The position numbers were made by a program, and so were the translations under genes. Positions 8,765 to 19,398 of a stretch of DNA of 50,303 nt are shown piece after piece. Below the pieces are notes generated by a model. The model saw only the letters and a list, made by a program, of their open reading frames with translations, did no database searches and was not told the origin of the DNA. Source of the stretch: Allobrachymonas denitrificans DSM 15123 (lineage in GTDB: Bacteria > Pseudomonadota > Gammaproteobacteria > Burkholderiales > Burkholderiaceae_C); contig NZ_FOCW01000010.1 in assembly GCF_900110225.1 (NCBI RefSeq), positions 1 to 50,303 of the forward strand, read 5' to 3'. Numbering within the stretch: the stretch's first letter is position 1; every line of letters starts with the position of its first letter.

Positions 8765-9532
8765 ATGAACCAGACCCTCTTCAACCTGCAAGGCAAGATC
8801 GCCCTCGTCACCGGCGCCAGCCGCGGCATCGGCGAGGCGATTGCCCTGCTGCTGGCCGAGCAGGGCGCGCACGTGATCGTGTCCAGCCGCAAGCTGGCCG
8901 GTTGCGAGGCAGTAGCCGAAAGGATCCGCGCCGCCGGCGGCCAGGCCACGGCGCTGGCCTGCCATATCGGCGAGCCTGAACAGATCGATGCCCTGTTTGC
9001 CGCCATCGCGCAGCAGTTCGGCAAGCTGGACATTCTGGTCAACAACGCCGCCACCAACCCCTATTTCGGCCCCATTGCCGATACGCCGGTGGATGCGATG
9101 CAGAAGACCATCGACGTCAATATCCGCGGCTATTTCCTGATGTCCTCGGCGGCGGTCAAGCTGATGCAGGGGCAGGGCAGCGGTGCCATCGTCAACGTGG
9201 CCTCGGTCAATGGCGTGATTCCCGGCGAACTGCAGGGCATCTATTCCATCACCAAGGCGGCTGTCATTTCCATGACCCAGGCCTTTGCCAAGGAATGCGC
9301 GCAGGACGGCATCCGCGTCAACGCGCTGCTGCCGGGCGCCACCAAGACCAAATTTGCCGCCGCGCTGTTCGAGACACCGGCCATGCGTGACCTGTTCATG
9401 AACCACACGCCCATGCGCCGCGGCGCCGAGCCGCACGAAATGGCGGGCGCTGTGCTCTATCTGGTGTCGCCGGCTGCCAGCTACACCACGGGCGTGGCGT
9501 TGAATGTGGACGGGGGCTATCTGGTCGGCTGA
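8765..9532 (+). CDS. Short-chain dehydrogenase/reductase (SDR)
   Basis: This is a classical 255-residue NAD(P)H-dependent SDR. It has the nucleotide-binding motif TGASRGIG (about 17-24), NNAATN, the active-site Ser in VNVASVNG, and catalytic YSITK (Tyr and Lys at about 160-164). The C-terminal GVALNVDGGYLVG is typical of 3-oxoacyl/hydroxyacyl and gluconate-type dehydrogenases. It follows the dehydrogenase-kinase-phosphatase genes and could interconvert a ketone and the hydroxyacyl substrate of the kinase, as LvaD does in the levulinate pathway. A strong AAGGAG precedes the ATG. Its 3' end overlaps the convergent mrdA end by 16 bp. Confidence 0.92.
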   Translation: MNQTLFNLQGKIALVTGASRGIGEAIALLLAEQGAHVIVSSRKLAGCEAVAERIRAAGGQATALACHIGEPEQIDALFAAIAQQFGKLDILVNNAATNPYFGPIADTPVDAMQKTIDVNIRGYFLMSSAAVKLMQGQGSGAIVNVASVNGVIPGELQGIYSITKAAVISMTQAFAKECAQDGIRVNALLPGATKTKFAAALFETPAMRDLFMNHTPMRRGAEPHEMAGAVLYLVSPAASYTTGVALNVDGGYLVG

Positions 9533-11883
9533 GTCCGGCGCTGTCCCGAGGGCGGACTGCTGGCCGGCGGTGCCGGCACCGAGGCGCCGCCGAGCGGAGC
9601 AGAGGCCGGAAACAGGCGCTGCAAGGCCTGCGCCGCAGGCGGCAGCGTGTAGCTGGGTGCACTGGCTGCGCCGCGGGCCCCTGCTGCGGCAGGCGCAGCA
9701 GGGTCAGTCGCCGAAGCAGCTGCCGGCAACACCGCGGCACCCGCAGCCGGCAAGCCGCTGCTCGCCGCCACGCCCGAGGCCGTGGCTGTAGCGTCTGGCG
9801 CTACAGCAACAACAGCATCCCCGCCAAGCCCGGCCGATGCCGCACCCGATGCTACCGCCGCGGCCGAAGCCCCCTGCAGCGCCGCCATGCCGGTGCCATC
9901 GGGCATGGGAGCCAGCATCTTCACGTCTTCCGGCGGCCAGGGCATGGTCGCCACATTGCGCGGTGCACCGATCGGACGGCTGCTGCGTCCCACCTGGGTC
10001 GCGGCAATGTCGCCCGCATTGGGGTATTGCTGCAGCAGCCAGTAATCCAGCACCCGGCGTGCAATCGGCGCTGCCGCCGTGGCGCCGAAGCCGGCGTTTT
10101 CCACAATGACTGCCACCGCGATGCGGGGCGTTTCCACCGGGGCGAAGGCCACGTACAGCGAGTGGTCGCGCTTGCGCTCGGACAGCGCTGCCGCGTTGTA
10201 GCGCTGGTTCTGGGCGATGGTCACCGCCTGTGCCGTACCGGTCTTGCCGCCACTGACGTAGGGGGCGCCCGCAAACACGCCCTTGCCGGTGCCTTCCAGC
10301 GTCACCCCGACCATGCCGCTCTTGATCAGCTTGATGTGCTCGGGCTTGTAGCCCAGCGGGCGATCGGGTTCGCGCACGGTTTCCACCAGCTGCTGCGATC
10401 CGGGCTCCTGCAGGCCGCGCACCACATGCGGCTGCTGGCTGGTGCCGCCATTGACCAGCGTGGCCAGCGCATGCGAGAGCTGCAGCATGGTGAAGTTGTT
10501 GTAGCCCTGGCCGATGCCCAGCGAGATCGTCTCGCCCGACAGCCACTTCTGCTGCGCCGCGCGCTTGTAGGCCTTGCGCTTCCACTCGGGGCTGGGCAGG
10601 ATGCCGCGCACTTCGCCCTTCAGGTCGATGCCGGTCAGTTGGCCGAAGCCGAGCGGCGCCATGAAATCGTGGATCGCCTGCACGCCCATCTCGTGCGCCA
10701 GCGAGTAGTAGTAGACGTTGCTCGACTTGACGATGCTGCGGTGCAGGTTGACCGACCCCAGCGCGTGGCCGCTGCGGAAGCGGTGATTGCCGAACATCCA
10801 GTAGCCAGGGTCATGGATGGTAGTGGCTGCAGTGCGGGTACCCGTCTCCAGCGCCGCCAGCGCCATGAAGGGCTTGTAGGTCGAGCCGGGCGGATAGGTG
10901 CCGCGCAGTGCGCGGTTCAGCAGCGGCTTGTCCAGCGACTCGTTCAGGGCGGCCCAGTTTTCGTGGTCGATGCCTTCCACGAACAGGTTGGGGTCAAAAG
11001 TGGGCTTGCTGACGAAGGCCAGCACCTCCCCGTTGCGCGGATCGATCGCCACCAGCGCGCCACGCCGCTTGCCGAACAGGTCCTCCACCATCTTCTGCAG
11101 CTTGATGTCGATGGACAGCACCACGTTCTTGCCCGGCGTGGCCGGGCTGCTGGCCAGCCGGCGCACGATGAAGCCGCCAGCCGTGGTCTCCATCTGCTCG
11201 CGCCCGGAGATGCCGTGCAGCTCCGTCTCGTAGGCCTGCTCCACGCCCAGCTTGCCGATGTGGTCGGTGCCCTTGTAGTTCTCGGCGTCTTCGCTTTCTT
11301 CCAGCGCCTCCTTCTCGCGCTGGTTGATGCGGCCGATGTAGCCGATCACGTGGCTGCCCAGCTCGCCATAGGGGTAGTAGCGGTACAGGCGCGCGTTCAC
11401 CTCCACGCCCGGAAAGCGGTAGCGCTGGGTGGCAAAGCGGGCGATCTCCTCGTCGCTCAGGCGGCTGCGTAGCGGAATGGCCTCGTAGCTGCGGCTGTCG
11501 GCGCGCAGGCGGTTGAAGCGCCGGCGGTCGCCCTCGCTGATGGGGATCAGCTCGGCGAGCGCATTGATGGTGGCCTCGAGATCCTCGATCTTGCTCGGCG
11601 TGAGTTCCAGCGTATAGGCCGAATAGTTGGAGGCCAGCACGATGCCGTTGCGGTCGCGGATCTCGCCGCGGCTGGGCACGACCGGCACCAGCGCGGTGCG
11701 GTTGCTCTCGGCCTGGGCGATGTAGTCGGCATGGCGCACGATCTGCAGCACGCTCCAGCGGTACACCAGCAGGCCGAAGCAGATCAGCACCAGCAGCCCC
11801 ATCGCGATCAGGCGATAGTTGAACTGCTGCTGCTGCGATTCCGCGTTGCGCAGCTCGTTGACGGCGGGAAGACTGTAGCTCAT
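9517..11883 (-). CDS. mrdA: Peptidoglycan transpeptidase PBP2
   Basis: PBP2 is the inner-membrane D,D-transpeptidase of the elongasome. The 788-residue protein has one N-terminal membrane anchor (LIAMGLLVLICFGLLVYRW, about 27-45), the dimerisation/pedestal region with RGEIRDRNG, the active-site STYKPF (Ser about 334), SSN in IVKSSNVYYYSLA, and KTGTA in GGKTGTAQAV (Lys about 547). Family members are normally 600-650 residues. The extra length is a C-terminal tail of about 140 residues, very rich in Ala, Pro, Gly and Ser. It follows mreD by 16 bp, but no rodA lies immediately downstream, where it is often found. Confidence 0.95.
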   Translation of the reverse strand: MSYSLPAVNELRNAESQQQQFNYRLIAMGLLVLICFGLLVYRWSVLQIVRHADYIAQAESNRTALVPVVPSRGEIRDRNGIVLASNYSAYTLELTPSKIEDLEATINALAELIPISEGDRRRFNRLRADSRSYEAIPLRSRLSDEEIARFATQRYRFPGVEVNARLYRYYPYGELGSHVIGYIGRINQREKEALEESEDAENYKGTDHIGKLGVEQAYETELHGISGREQMETTAGGFIVRRLASSPATPGKNVVLSIDIKLQKMVEDLFGKRRGALVAIDPRNGEVLAFVSKPTFDPNLFVEGIDHENWAALNESLDKPLLNRALRGTYPPGSTYKPFMALAALETGTRTAATTIHDPGYWMFGNHRFRSGHALGSVNLHRSIVKSSNVYYYSLAHEMGVQAIHDFMAPLGFGQLTGIDLKGEVRGILPSPEWKRKAYKRAAQQKWLSGETISLGIGQGYNNFTMLQLSHALATLVNGGTSQQPHVVRGLQEPGSQQLVETVREPDRPLGYKPEHIKLIKSGMVGVTLEGTGKGVFAGAPYVSGGKTGTAQAVTIAQNQRYNAAALSERKRDHSLYVAFAPVETPRIAVAVIVENAGFGATAAAPIARRVLDYWLLQQYPNAGDIAATQVGRSSRPIGAPRNVATMPWPPEDVKMLAPMPDGTGMAALQGASAAAVASGAASAGLGGDAVVAVAPDATATASGVAASSGLPAAGAAVLPAAASATDPAAPAAAGARGAASAPSYTLPPAAQALQRLFPASAPLGGASVPAPPASSPPSGQRRTQPTR

Positions 11884-11899
11884 GCGCGCGAAGGCTCCC

Positions 11900-12418
11900 T
11901 CAGAGCGGGCGCGTCAGGTCGCGGTCGGGGGCACGGCGCTGCGGTGCCAGCAGCAGCAGGCTCAGCAGCGGCCAGAGGGCGGTTTCTAGCAGCGGTGCGC
12001 CCAGCAGCGACCAGCCGGGAAACTGCCCGCTGCCGGCCAGGCGCAGCAGCCAGATCAGGGCATGCGCCAGCAGCATGATGCCGAACACCTGCGGCGTCTG
12101 CAGCCAGGGCGAGAACCACAGCATGCGGCGCTGCGCCAGCGAGATCAGGTAGGCGGCCAGCGCGTAGCCCATGGCATGCATGCCCAGCAGATTGGTGTGG
12201 TGCACGTCCATGATCAGGCCGAACACGAAGGCCAGGCCCACGCCCAGGTGCGCCGGCTGGTGCAGGCACCAGAACAGCACCGTCAGCAGCAGCACATCCG
12301 GCACCCAGGGCGTGCGGCCGAAGGGCATCAGGTTGATCAGCAGGGCCACCAGCAGGCTGCCCCAGATGAACCAGGGGTTGACCGGCAGCAGCAGGCGTTG
12401 TCCCTTTTCCAGCATCAT
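11900..12418 (-). CDS. mreD: Rod-shape-determining protein MreD
   Basis: This 172-residue integral membrane protein has about five hydrophobic segments, including WFIWGSLLVALLINLMPFG and LLTVLFWCLH. MreD links the cytoskeletal MreB and periplasmic MreC in the elongation complex. Its ATG overlaps the mreC stop codon (ATGA), so translation is probably coupled. The position between mreC and mrdA is the conserved order. Confidence 0.93.
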   Translation of the reverse strand: MMLEKGQRLLLPVNPWFIWGSLLVALLINLMPFGRTPWVPDVLLLTVLFWCLHQPAHLGVGLAFVFGLIMDVHHTNLLGMHAMGYALAAYLISLAQRRMLWFSPWLQTPQVFGIMLLAHALIWLLRLAGSGQFPGWSLLGAPLLETALWPLLSLLLLAPQRRAPDRDLTRPL

Positions 12419-13377
12419 TGTTTCACTCCCGGGCGGTTCCTGCCCGCGGCGCCGGCCTTGCGGTCGGCCTTGGCGGCAGCCGCAGCGCTGGCAGCCGAGG
12501 CGGCGGCCTCGCTCTTGACCTGCTCCTGCGGCTCCAGCACCAGCACATAGCCCAGCGCCAGCGGCTTGGCGGCCGGAGTGGCCTGCACGCGCGTGAACGA
12601 GGTATTGCTGCGGCGATCCACCAGCGACACCGTGCCCACCGGCAGCCCGGCCGGATAGACGCCGCCCAGCCCGCTGGTGGTGAGCACGTCACCCACCTTG
12701 AAGTCGGCATTGCTGGCCATGAAGCGCACTTCCAGCGCGCTGGCCTGCGGCGACTGGCTGTCGCCATAGGCCAGGCCCCGCTCGCCGGTGCGGCTGTTGA
12801 GGATGGGCGTGGCGTGTTCTGGGTTGTCGATCAGCGTGACTTCGCTGCTGAACGGATAGACGCGCAGCACCTGGCCGAGCAGGCCGGAGGCGTCGATCAC
12901 CGGCGCGCCTTCGACGATGCCGGCATTGCTGCCCTTGTTGATCACCACGCGGCGTGTGAAGGGATCGGGCGCGATGTAGACCACTTCGGCCGCGCGCGCC
13001 TGGATCGGCAGCGCCTGCTCCAGGCTGAGCAGCTCGCGCAGGGACTGGTTCTCGCGCATCAGCAGGTCGGCGCGCTGGGCCTTCAGGGCCTGCTGCGCCA
13101 TCAGCGTGGCGGCCTGCTCCTGCGTCTGCTTGGCGGTTTCCACCGTGGTGACGTAGGTGCCCAGCAGGTTGACGGTCTTGACCGGCTGTGCGCCCAGCCA
13201 TTGCAGCGGCGCCAGCACGGTGGCCGTGACCGAGCGCGCCGTATCGCCGATACGGAAGCGGTTGTCGGCCACCATCAGGAAGATGCCCAGTGCAGTCGCC
13301 AGCAGCAGGCGCACCAGCGGCGTGGGGCCGCGGTTAAACAGGCGGGGCGTGCTGCGTTCGAACGTATCCAGCGGCAT
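12415..13377 (-). CDS. mreC: Rod-shape-determining protein MreC
   Basis: This 320-residue bitopic inner-membrane protein has a membrane segment at about 22-40 (LVRLLLATALGIFLMVADNR), a periplasmic coiled coil (about 85-120, TAKQTQEQAATLMAQQALKA) and the two beta-barrel MreC core (GSNAGIVEGAPVIDASGLLG, VLTTSGLGGVYPAGLPVG). The C-terminal tail is Ala- and Lys-rich. It sits between mreB (36 bp upstream) and mreD (4-bp overlap). Confidence 0.95.
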   Translation of the reverse strand: MPLDTFERSTPRLFNRGPTPLVRLLLATALGIFLMVADNRFRIGDTARSVTATVLAPLQWLGAQPVKTVNLLGTYVTTVETAKQTQEQAATLMAQQALKAQRADLLMRENQSLRELLSLEQALPIQARAAEVVYIAPDPFTRRVVINKGSNAGIVEGAPVIDASGLLGQVLRVYPFSSEVTLIDNPEHATPILNSRTGERGLAYGDSQSPQASALEVRFMASNADFKVGDVLTTSGLGGVYPAGLPVGTVSLVDRRSNTSFTRVQATPAAKPLALGYVLVLEPQEQVKSEAAASAASAAAAAKADRKAGAAGRNRPGVKQ

Positions 13378-13413
13378 ATCAGGACGGACGCGTTACGGCA
13401 GCCAAGGCCGCCT

Positions 13414-14541
<1,128 letters not shown>

Positions 14542-14753
14542 TCACGCCCGCAAGCGGCACAGCAACGCACAATGAGGGCAGCGGCCAGAACCGTGCCCTT
14601 TGAAACCTAGGATAATACCGCAATACCGTTTGGGCCGACAGGGTGTTTCAGACATTTTGTCGCGCTTGCCGCGGGGTGTTTGCTGCGATGCAACATGCCC
14701 TGCAAGGCAGGTGGCATCAGGCCCCGATGGCAGACACGAAATGGATGGATCGC

Positions 14754-15056
14754 ATGTCGCTGACCCCCGAGAATATTGCCTTTATTTCCAGGCTTTCGCG
14801 CCTGGCCCTGACCCCGGAAGAAACCACCGGCATGGTCAATCACCTGAACCAGTTCTTCGACACCGTGGTGGCCCCCATGCAGGAGGTGGACACCACCGGC
14901 CTGCTGCCCATGGCGCACCCGACCGAGGTGCTGCAGGAAGTGGCGCTGCGTCTGCGCGAGGACGTGGCCAGCGAGCCCGACAACCGCGAGCTGAACCAGC
15001 GCAGCGCCCCGGCTGTGGAGAACGGCCTGTTCCTGGTGCCCAAGGTCATCGAATAA
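14754..15056 (+). CDS. gatC: Asp/Glu-tRNA amidotransferase subunit C
   Basis: GatC is the small subunit of the GatCAB enzyme, which converts misacylated Glu-tRNA(Gln) and Asp-tRNA(Asn). The 100-residue form from the ATG at 14754 begins [20 protein letters not shown] and contains the conserved [20 protein letters not shown] and [13 protein letters not shown]. The frame is open further upstream (ATGs at 14643 and 14727), but that sequence is unlike GatC. gatA starts 58 bp downstream. Confidence 0.95.
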   Translation: MSLTPENIAFISRLSRLALTPEETTGMVNHLNQFFDTVVAPMQEVDTTGLLPMAHPTEVLQEVALRLREDVASEPDNRELNQRSAPAVENGLFLVPKVIE

Positions 15057-15114
15057 TGGTTTACGGGTTCGAGTCTCCCACCGAGCGTCGAGTCCCCCAC
15101 ACAAAGCACACAGC

Positions 15115-16608
15115 ATGAGCGATTTTCACACGCATACCGTAACCGGCCTGAGCCGGTTGCTGGCCGACAAGCAGGCCAGCGCCACCGAACTGGCGCAGCA
15201 CTTCCTGGCACGCAGCCAGGCCCGCCCCGATCTGGGCGCCTACCTCAGCATCGACGAAGCAGCCACGCTGGCTCAGGCGAAGCTGGCCGACGAGCGCCGT
15301 GCCAATGGCCAGGCCACGCCGCTCACCGGTGTGCCGATTGCGCACAAGGACATCTTCGTCACGCGCGAGTGGCCCACCACCGCGGGCAGCAAGATGCTCG
15401 AGAACTACCGCAGCCCGTTCGACGCCACCGTGGTGGCGCGCATGGGCTTCGGCAACCGCGACCAGGGCGGCCAGGACGATGGCGCCGGCATGGTCACGCT
15501 GGGCAAGCTCAACTGCGACGAATTTGCCATGGGTTCCGGCAACGAGAACTCGGCCTACGCCAAGGCGCACAACCCCTGGGATGTGTCGCGCGTGCCCGGC
15601 GGCTCTTCGGGCGGCAGCTCGGCCGCCATCGCTGCGCGTCTGGCTCCCGCCGCCACCGGCACCGACACCGGCGGCTCGATCCGCCAGCCGGCCGCCTTCT
15701 GCGGCGTTACCGGCATCAAGCCCACCTATGGCCGTGCCAGCCGCTACGGCATGGTGGCCTATGCCTCCAGCCTGGACCAGGCCGGCCCCATGGCCCAGAC
15801 CGCCGAGGACTGTGCCCTGCTGCTGAGCGCCATGTGCGGCGTGGACGCCGACCGCGATTCCACCTCGCTGGATGTGCCGAAGGAAGACTTCAGCCTGAAG
15901 CTGAACGAGAGCATCGAGGGCCTGCGCATCGGCGTGCCCAAGGAGTTCTTTGGCGAAGGCCTGGACGATGACGTGCGCGTGGCCATCGAGGCAGCGCTCA
16001 AGCAGTACGAGCAGCTGGGTGCCAAGCTGTGCGAGATCAGCCTGCCCACGGCGCCTGTCTCCATCCCCGTCTACTACATCATTGCCCCGGCCGAGGCCAG
16101 CAGCAACCTGAGCCGCTTCGACGGCGTCAAGTTCGGTCACCGCGCCAGGGATTTCACCGACCTTGCCAGCATGTACGAGAACACGCGCGAGGAAGGCTTC
16201 GGCGATGAAGTGAAGCGCCGCATCCTGACCGGCACCTACGTGCTCAGCCACGGCTACTACGACGCCTACTACCTGAAGGCGCAGCAGATCCGCCGCCTGA
16301 TTGCCAACGAATTCCAGCAGGCCTTCCAGAATTGCGACCTGATTGCCGGCCCGGCCGCGCCCAGCGTGGCCTGGAAGATCGGCGCCGACAAGGATCCGCT
16401 GGACGACTATCTGGCCGACATCTTCACGCTGCCGGCTTCGCTCGCCGGTCTGCCGGGCATGAGCCATCCGGTCGGTTTCGGCAACGGCGGCATGCCGGTC
16501 GGCCTGCAGCTGATCGGCAACTACCTGCAGGAAAGCAGCCTGCTCAACGCCGCCCACCGCTTTCAGCAAGCCACCGACTGGCACACCCGCACGCCCGAGG
16601 GAATCTGA
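15115..16608 (+). CDS. gatA: Asp/Glu-tRNA amidotransferase subunit A
   Basis: GatA is the amidase-signature glutaminase subunit (497 residues) that releases ammonia for transamidation. The Ser-cisSer-Lys triad is visible: Lys in [11 protein letters not shown] (about 77-81), the signature [19 protein letters not shown], and [17 protein letters not shown] with the nucleophile Ser. The gene lies between gatC and gatB, with 4 bp before the gatB start. Confidence 0.97.
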   Translation: MSDFHTHTVTGLSRLLADKQASATELAQHFLARSQARPDLGAYLSIDEAATLAQAKLADERRANGQATPLTGVPIAHKDIFVTREWPTTAGSKMLENYRSPFDATVVARMGFGNRDQGGQDDGAGMVTLGKLNCDEFAMGSGNENSAYAKAHNPWDVSRVPGGSSGGSSAAIAARLAPAATGTDTGGSIRQPAAFCGVTGIKPTYGRASRYGMVAYASSLDQAGPMAQTAEDCALLLSAMCGVDADRDSTSLDVPKEDFSLKLNESIEGLRIGVPKEFFGEGLDDDVRVAIEAALKQYEQLGAKLCEISLPTAPVSIPVYYIIAPAEASSNLSRFDGVKFGHRARDFTDLASMYENTREEGFGDEVKRRILTGTYVLSHGYYDAYYLKAQQIRRLIANEFQQAFQNCDLIAGPAAPSVAWKIGADKDPLDDYLADIFTLPASLAGLPGMSHPVGFGNGGMPVGLQLIGNYLQESSLLNAAHRFQQATDWHTRTPEGI

Positions 16609-16612
16609 CACC

Positions 16613-18070
16613 ATGACGACGCAAACCAAATCGCTGCTGGTGCAGGGCTACGAAGTCGTGATCGGCTTCGAGACACACGCCCAGCTGTCCACCCAGAGCA
16701 AGATCTTCAGCCGCGCCAGCACCGCCTTCGGCGCCGAGCCCAACACCCAGGCCTGCGCCGTGGACATGGCGCTGCCCGGCACGCTGCCGGTGATGAACCG
16801 CGCCGCCGTCGACCGCGCCATCCGCTTCGGCCTGGCCGTGGGTTCGCACATCGCGCCGCGCAGCATCTTCGCGCGCAAGAACTACTTCTACCCCGATCTG
16901 CCCAAGGGCTACCAGATCAGCCAGTTCGAGATTCCGGTGGTGCAGGGGGGCGAAGTCAGCTTCTACGTTGGGGACGAACCGCGTACGGTGCGCCTGGTGC
17001 GCGCGCACCTGGAAGAGGACGCGGGCAAGTCGCTGCACGAGGACTTCCACGGCCAGAGCGGCATCGACCTGAACCGCGCCGGCACGCCGCTGCTCGAGAT
17101 CGTGACCGAGCCCGACATGCGCAGCACCGAAGAGGCCGTGGCCTATGCCAAGGAACTGCACAAGATCGTGACCTGGATCGGCATCTGCGACGGCAACATG
17201 CAGGAAGGCTCGTTCCGCTGCGACGCCAACGTGAGCGTGCGCAAGCCGGGCGAGCCGCTGGGCACGCGCCGCGAGATCAAGAACCTGAACAGCTTCAAGT
17301 TCATGCAGCAGGCGATCGATTACGAGATCCGCTGGCAGATCGAGCAGATCGAGGACGGCCATGCCATCCAGCAGGCCACCGTGCTGTTCGATCCCGACAC
17401 CGGCGAGACGCGCGCCATGCGCACCAAGGAAGACGCGGCCGACTACCGCTACTTCCCCGATCCCGACCTGCCGCCGCTGCTGATCGCGCGCGACTGGGTG
17501 GAACAGGTGAAGGGCGAAATGCCCGAGCTGCCGCGCGCCATGGCGACGCGCTTCGTCACCGACTACGGCCTGCCCGAGTACGACGCCAGCCAGCTCACGC
17601 TGAGCCGCGAGGTGGCGGCCTACTTCGAGGACACCGCCAAGGCCAGCGGCCAGCCCAAGCTGAGCAGCAACTGGGTCATGGGCGAGCTGTCGCGCCGCCT
17701 GAACGCCGACGAGAAGGACGTGACGCAAAGCCCGGTCAGCAGCGAACAGCTGGCGAAGCTGATCCAGCGCATTGCCGATGGCACCATCAGCAACGCGGCC
17801 GGCCGCCAGGTGTTCGAGGCACTGTGGACCGGCGAATCCGCCGACGTGGACGCCACCATAGAAGCCAAGGGCCTCAAGCAGATGAACGACACCGGCGCGC
17901 TGGAAAAGATCATCGACGAGGTGATCGCCGCCAACCCCGGCAACGTCGAGCAGTACAAGGCCGGCAAGGACAAGGCCTTCAACGCCCTGGTCGGCCAGGT
18001 GATGAAGGCGAGCAAGGGCAAGGCCAATCCGGGCCAGGTGAACCGGCTGCTCAAGCAGAAGCTGGGATAA
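16613..18070 (+). CDS. gatB: Asp/Glu-tRNA amidotransferase subunit B
   Basis: GatB is the ATP-dependent kinase/transamidase subunit (485 residues) that activates the tRNA-bound Glu or Asp. Conserved stretches include [63 protein letters not shown] and [10 protein letters not shown], followed by the C-terminal YqeY/tail domain that grips the tRNA elbow ([15 protein letters not shown]). Length and motif set are complete. Confidence 0.97.
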   Translation: MTTQTKSLLVQGYEVVIGFETHAQLSTQSKIFSRASTAFGAEPNTQACAVDMALPGTLPVMNRAAVDRAIRFGLAVGSHIAPRSIFARKNYFYPDLPKGYQISQFEIPVVQGGEVSFYVGDEPRTVRLVRAHLEEDAGKSLHEDFHGQSGIDLNRAGTPLLEIVTEPDMRSTEEAVAYAKELHKIVTWIGICDGNMQEGSFRCDANVSVRKPGEPLGTRREIKNLNSFKFMQQAIDYEIRWQIEQIEDGHAIQQATVLFDPDTGETRAMRTKEDAADYRYFPDPDLPPLLIARDWVEQVKGEMPELPRAMATRFVTDYGLPEYDASQLTLSREVAAYFEDTAKASGQPKLSSNWVMGELSRRLNADEKDVTQSPVSSEQLAKLIQRIADGTISNAAGRQVFEALWTGESADVDATIEAKGLKQMNDTGALEKIIDEVIAANPGNVEQYKAGKDKAFNALVGQVMKASKGKANPGQVNRLLKQKLG

Positions 18071-18163
18071 GCACAAGGACGGATTCGCGCGCAGGCTACG
18101 TTCTGTCACAATGCACGTTTACCCGGCGGAAGGTTGCCGCCTGGGCACGCAGAGTCACTCCTT

Positions 18164-19372
18164 ATGCAATGGGCCCATCAACTCTCGCCACGCCAGTGGT
18201 GGAGGGATCTTTCCGTTACCGCCTTCACGGCGGGTTTTGTCGCGACGCTGGTGGGCTTTACCAGCTCGATCGCGATTATTTTCAGGGCTGCCCAGGGTTT
18301 TGGCGCCACGCAGGGCGAGATATCGTCCTGGATCTGGGCGCTGTGCATCGGCTGCGGCCTGACCAGTCTGCTGCCTTCGCTGTGGATGCGCAAGCCGGTG
18401 ATGATCGCCTGGTCCACCCCCGGCGCGGTGGTGCTGGCCACGGCGGCGGCGGGCGGGCAGTTCCATATTGCCGATGCGGTCGGCGCCTTCATCGTCAGTT
18501 CGGTGCTGATCACGCTGGCAGGTGTGAGCGGCTGGTTCGAACGCATCATGCACCGCATTCCGCTGGCGGTGGCCGCAGCCCTGCTGGGCGGGGTGCTGGC
18601 GCGCTTTTCCATGCAGGCCTTCAGTGCGGCCGGCACGGCGCCGGGGCTGGTGGTGACCATGCTGCTGGTGTATCTGGCTGGCAAGCGCTTCAGCCCGCGT
18701 TATGCCGTGGTGTGGACGCTGCTGGCCGGCGTGATTTACGCCGCCATGCGCGGCATGCTGGACTGGTCGGCCGTGCGCATCGGGCTGGCGCAGCCGGTGT
18801 TCACCTATCCGCAATTCAGCCTGCAGGCCGTGACCAGCCTGGCGCTACCGCTGTTCATCGTCACCATGGCCTCGCAGAACCTGCCGGGCGTGGCGGCGAT
18901 CCGTGCGGCCGGCTACGAGATGCCGATCTCGCCGCTGATCACCATGACCGGCTTTGCCTCGCTGATTCTGGCTCCGCTGGGCGGTTATGCGCTCAACCTG
19001 AGCGCCATCACGGCGGCCATCGCCATGGGGCCGGAAGCGCATCCCGACAAGTCCAAGCGCTACATGGCGGCGGTGGTCTGGGGTTTGTTCATGCTGCTGA
19101 TCGGCATCTTCGGCGTGGCAGTCACCGGCATGCTGGTGGCCTTTCCGCCGCAGCTGGTCGAGGCGATTGCGGGGCTGGCGCTGCTGTCCACCATCGGCAC
19201 CAGCCTGATGCTGGCGCTGGACCAGCAGCAGCACCGCGAGGTGGCGGTGATCACCTTTCTGGTCACCCTCAGCGGTGTGGAGCTGCTGGGCATCGGTTCT
19301 GCCTTCTGGGGTGTGGTTGCCGGGGTGGTGGCCCTGCTGATTCAGGATTACGCGCCTCGCCGCCGCGTGTAG
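18164..19372 (+). CDS. benE: BenE-family benzoate/H+ symporter-like transporter
   Basis: This 402-residue polytopic membrane protein has about 12 hydrophobic segments. It matches the BenE family (MQWAHQLSPRQWWRDLSVTA start, STPGAVVLATAA, LPLFIVTMASQNLPGVAAIR, APLGGYALNLSAITAAIAMG). The best-known members carry benzoate with protons. No benzoate catabolic genes lie nearby (gatB upstream, gshB 26 bp downstream), so the true substrate is unsettled. The ATG at 18164 is preferred to one at 18134 because the membrane core starts soon after it. Confidence 0.85.
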   Translation: MQWAHQLSPRQWWRDLSVTAFTAGFVATLVGFTSSIAIIFRAAQGFGATQGEISSWIWALCIGCGLTSLLPSLWMRKPVMIAWSTPGAVVLATAAAGGQFHIADAVGAFIVSSVLITLAGVSGWFERIMHRIPLAVAAALLGGVLARFSMQAFSAAGTAPGLVVTMLLVYLAGKRFSPRYAVVWTLLAGVIYAAMRGMLDWSAVRIGLAQPVFTYPQFSLQAVTSLALPLFIVTMASQNLPGVAAIRAAGYEMPISPLITMTGFASLILAPLGGYALNLSAITAAIAMGPEAHPDKSKRYMAAVVWGLFMLLIGIFGVAVTGMLVAFPPQLVEAIAGLALLSTIGTSLMLALDQQQHREVAVITFLVTLSGVELLGIGSAFWGVVAGVVALLIQDYAPRRRV

Positions 19373-19398
19373 GGGCCGACTGCGCGTAAACTTCCGGC

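Noticed and set aside
16544-18109. Long minus-strand ORF across gatB
   Set aside because: Antisense of a complete gatB; caused by GC-rich codon use.
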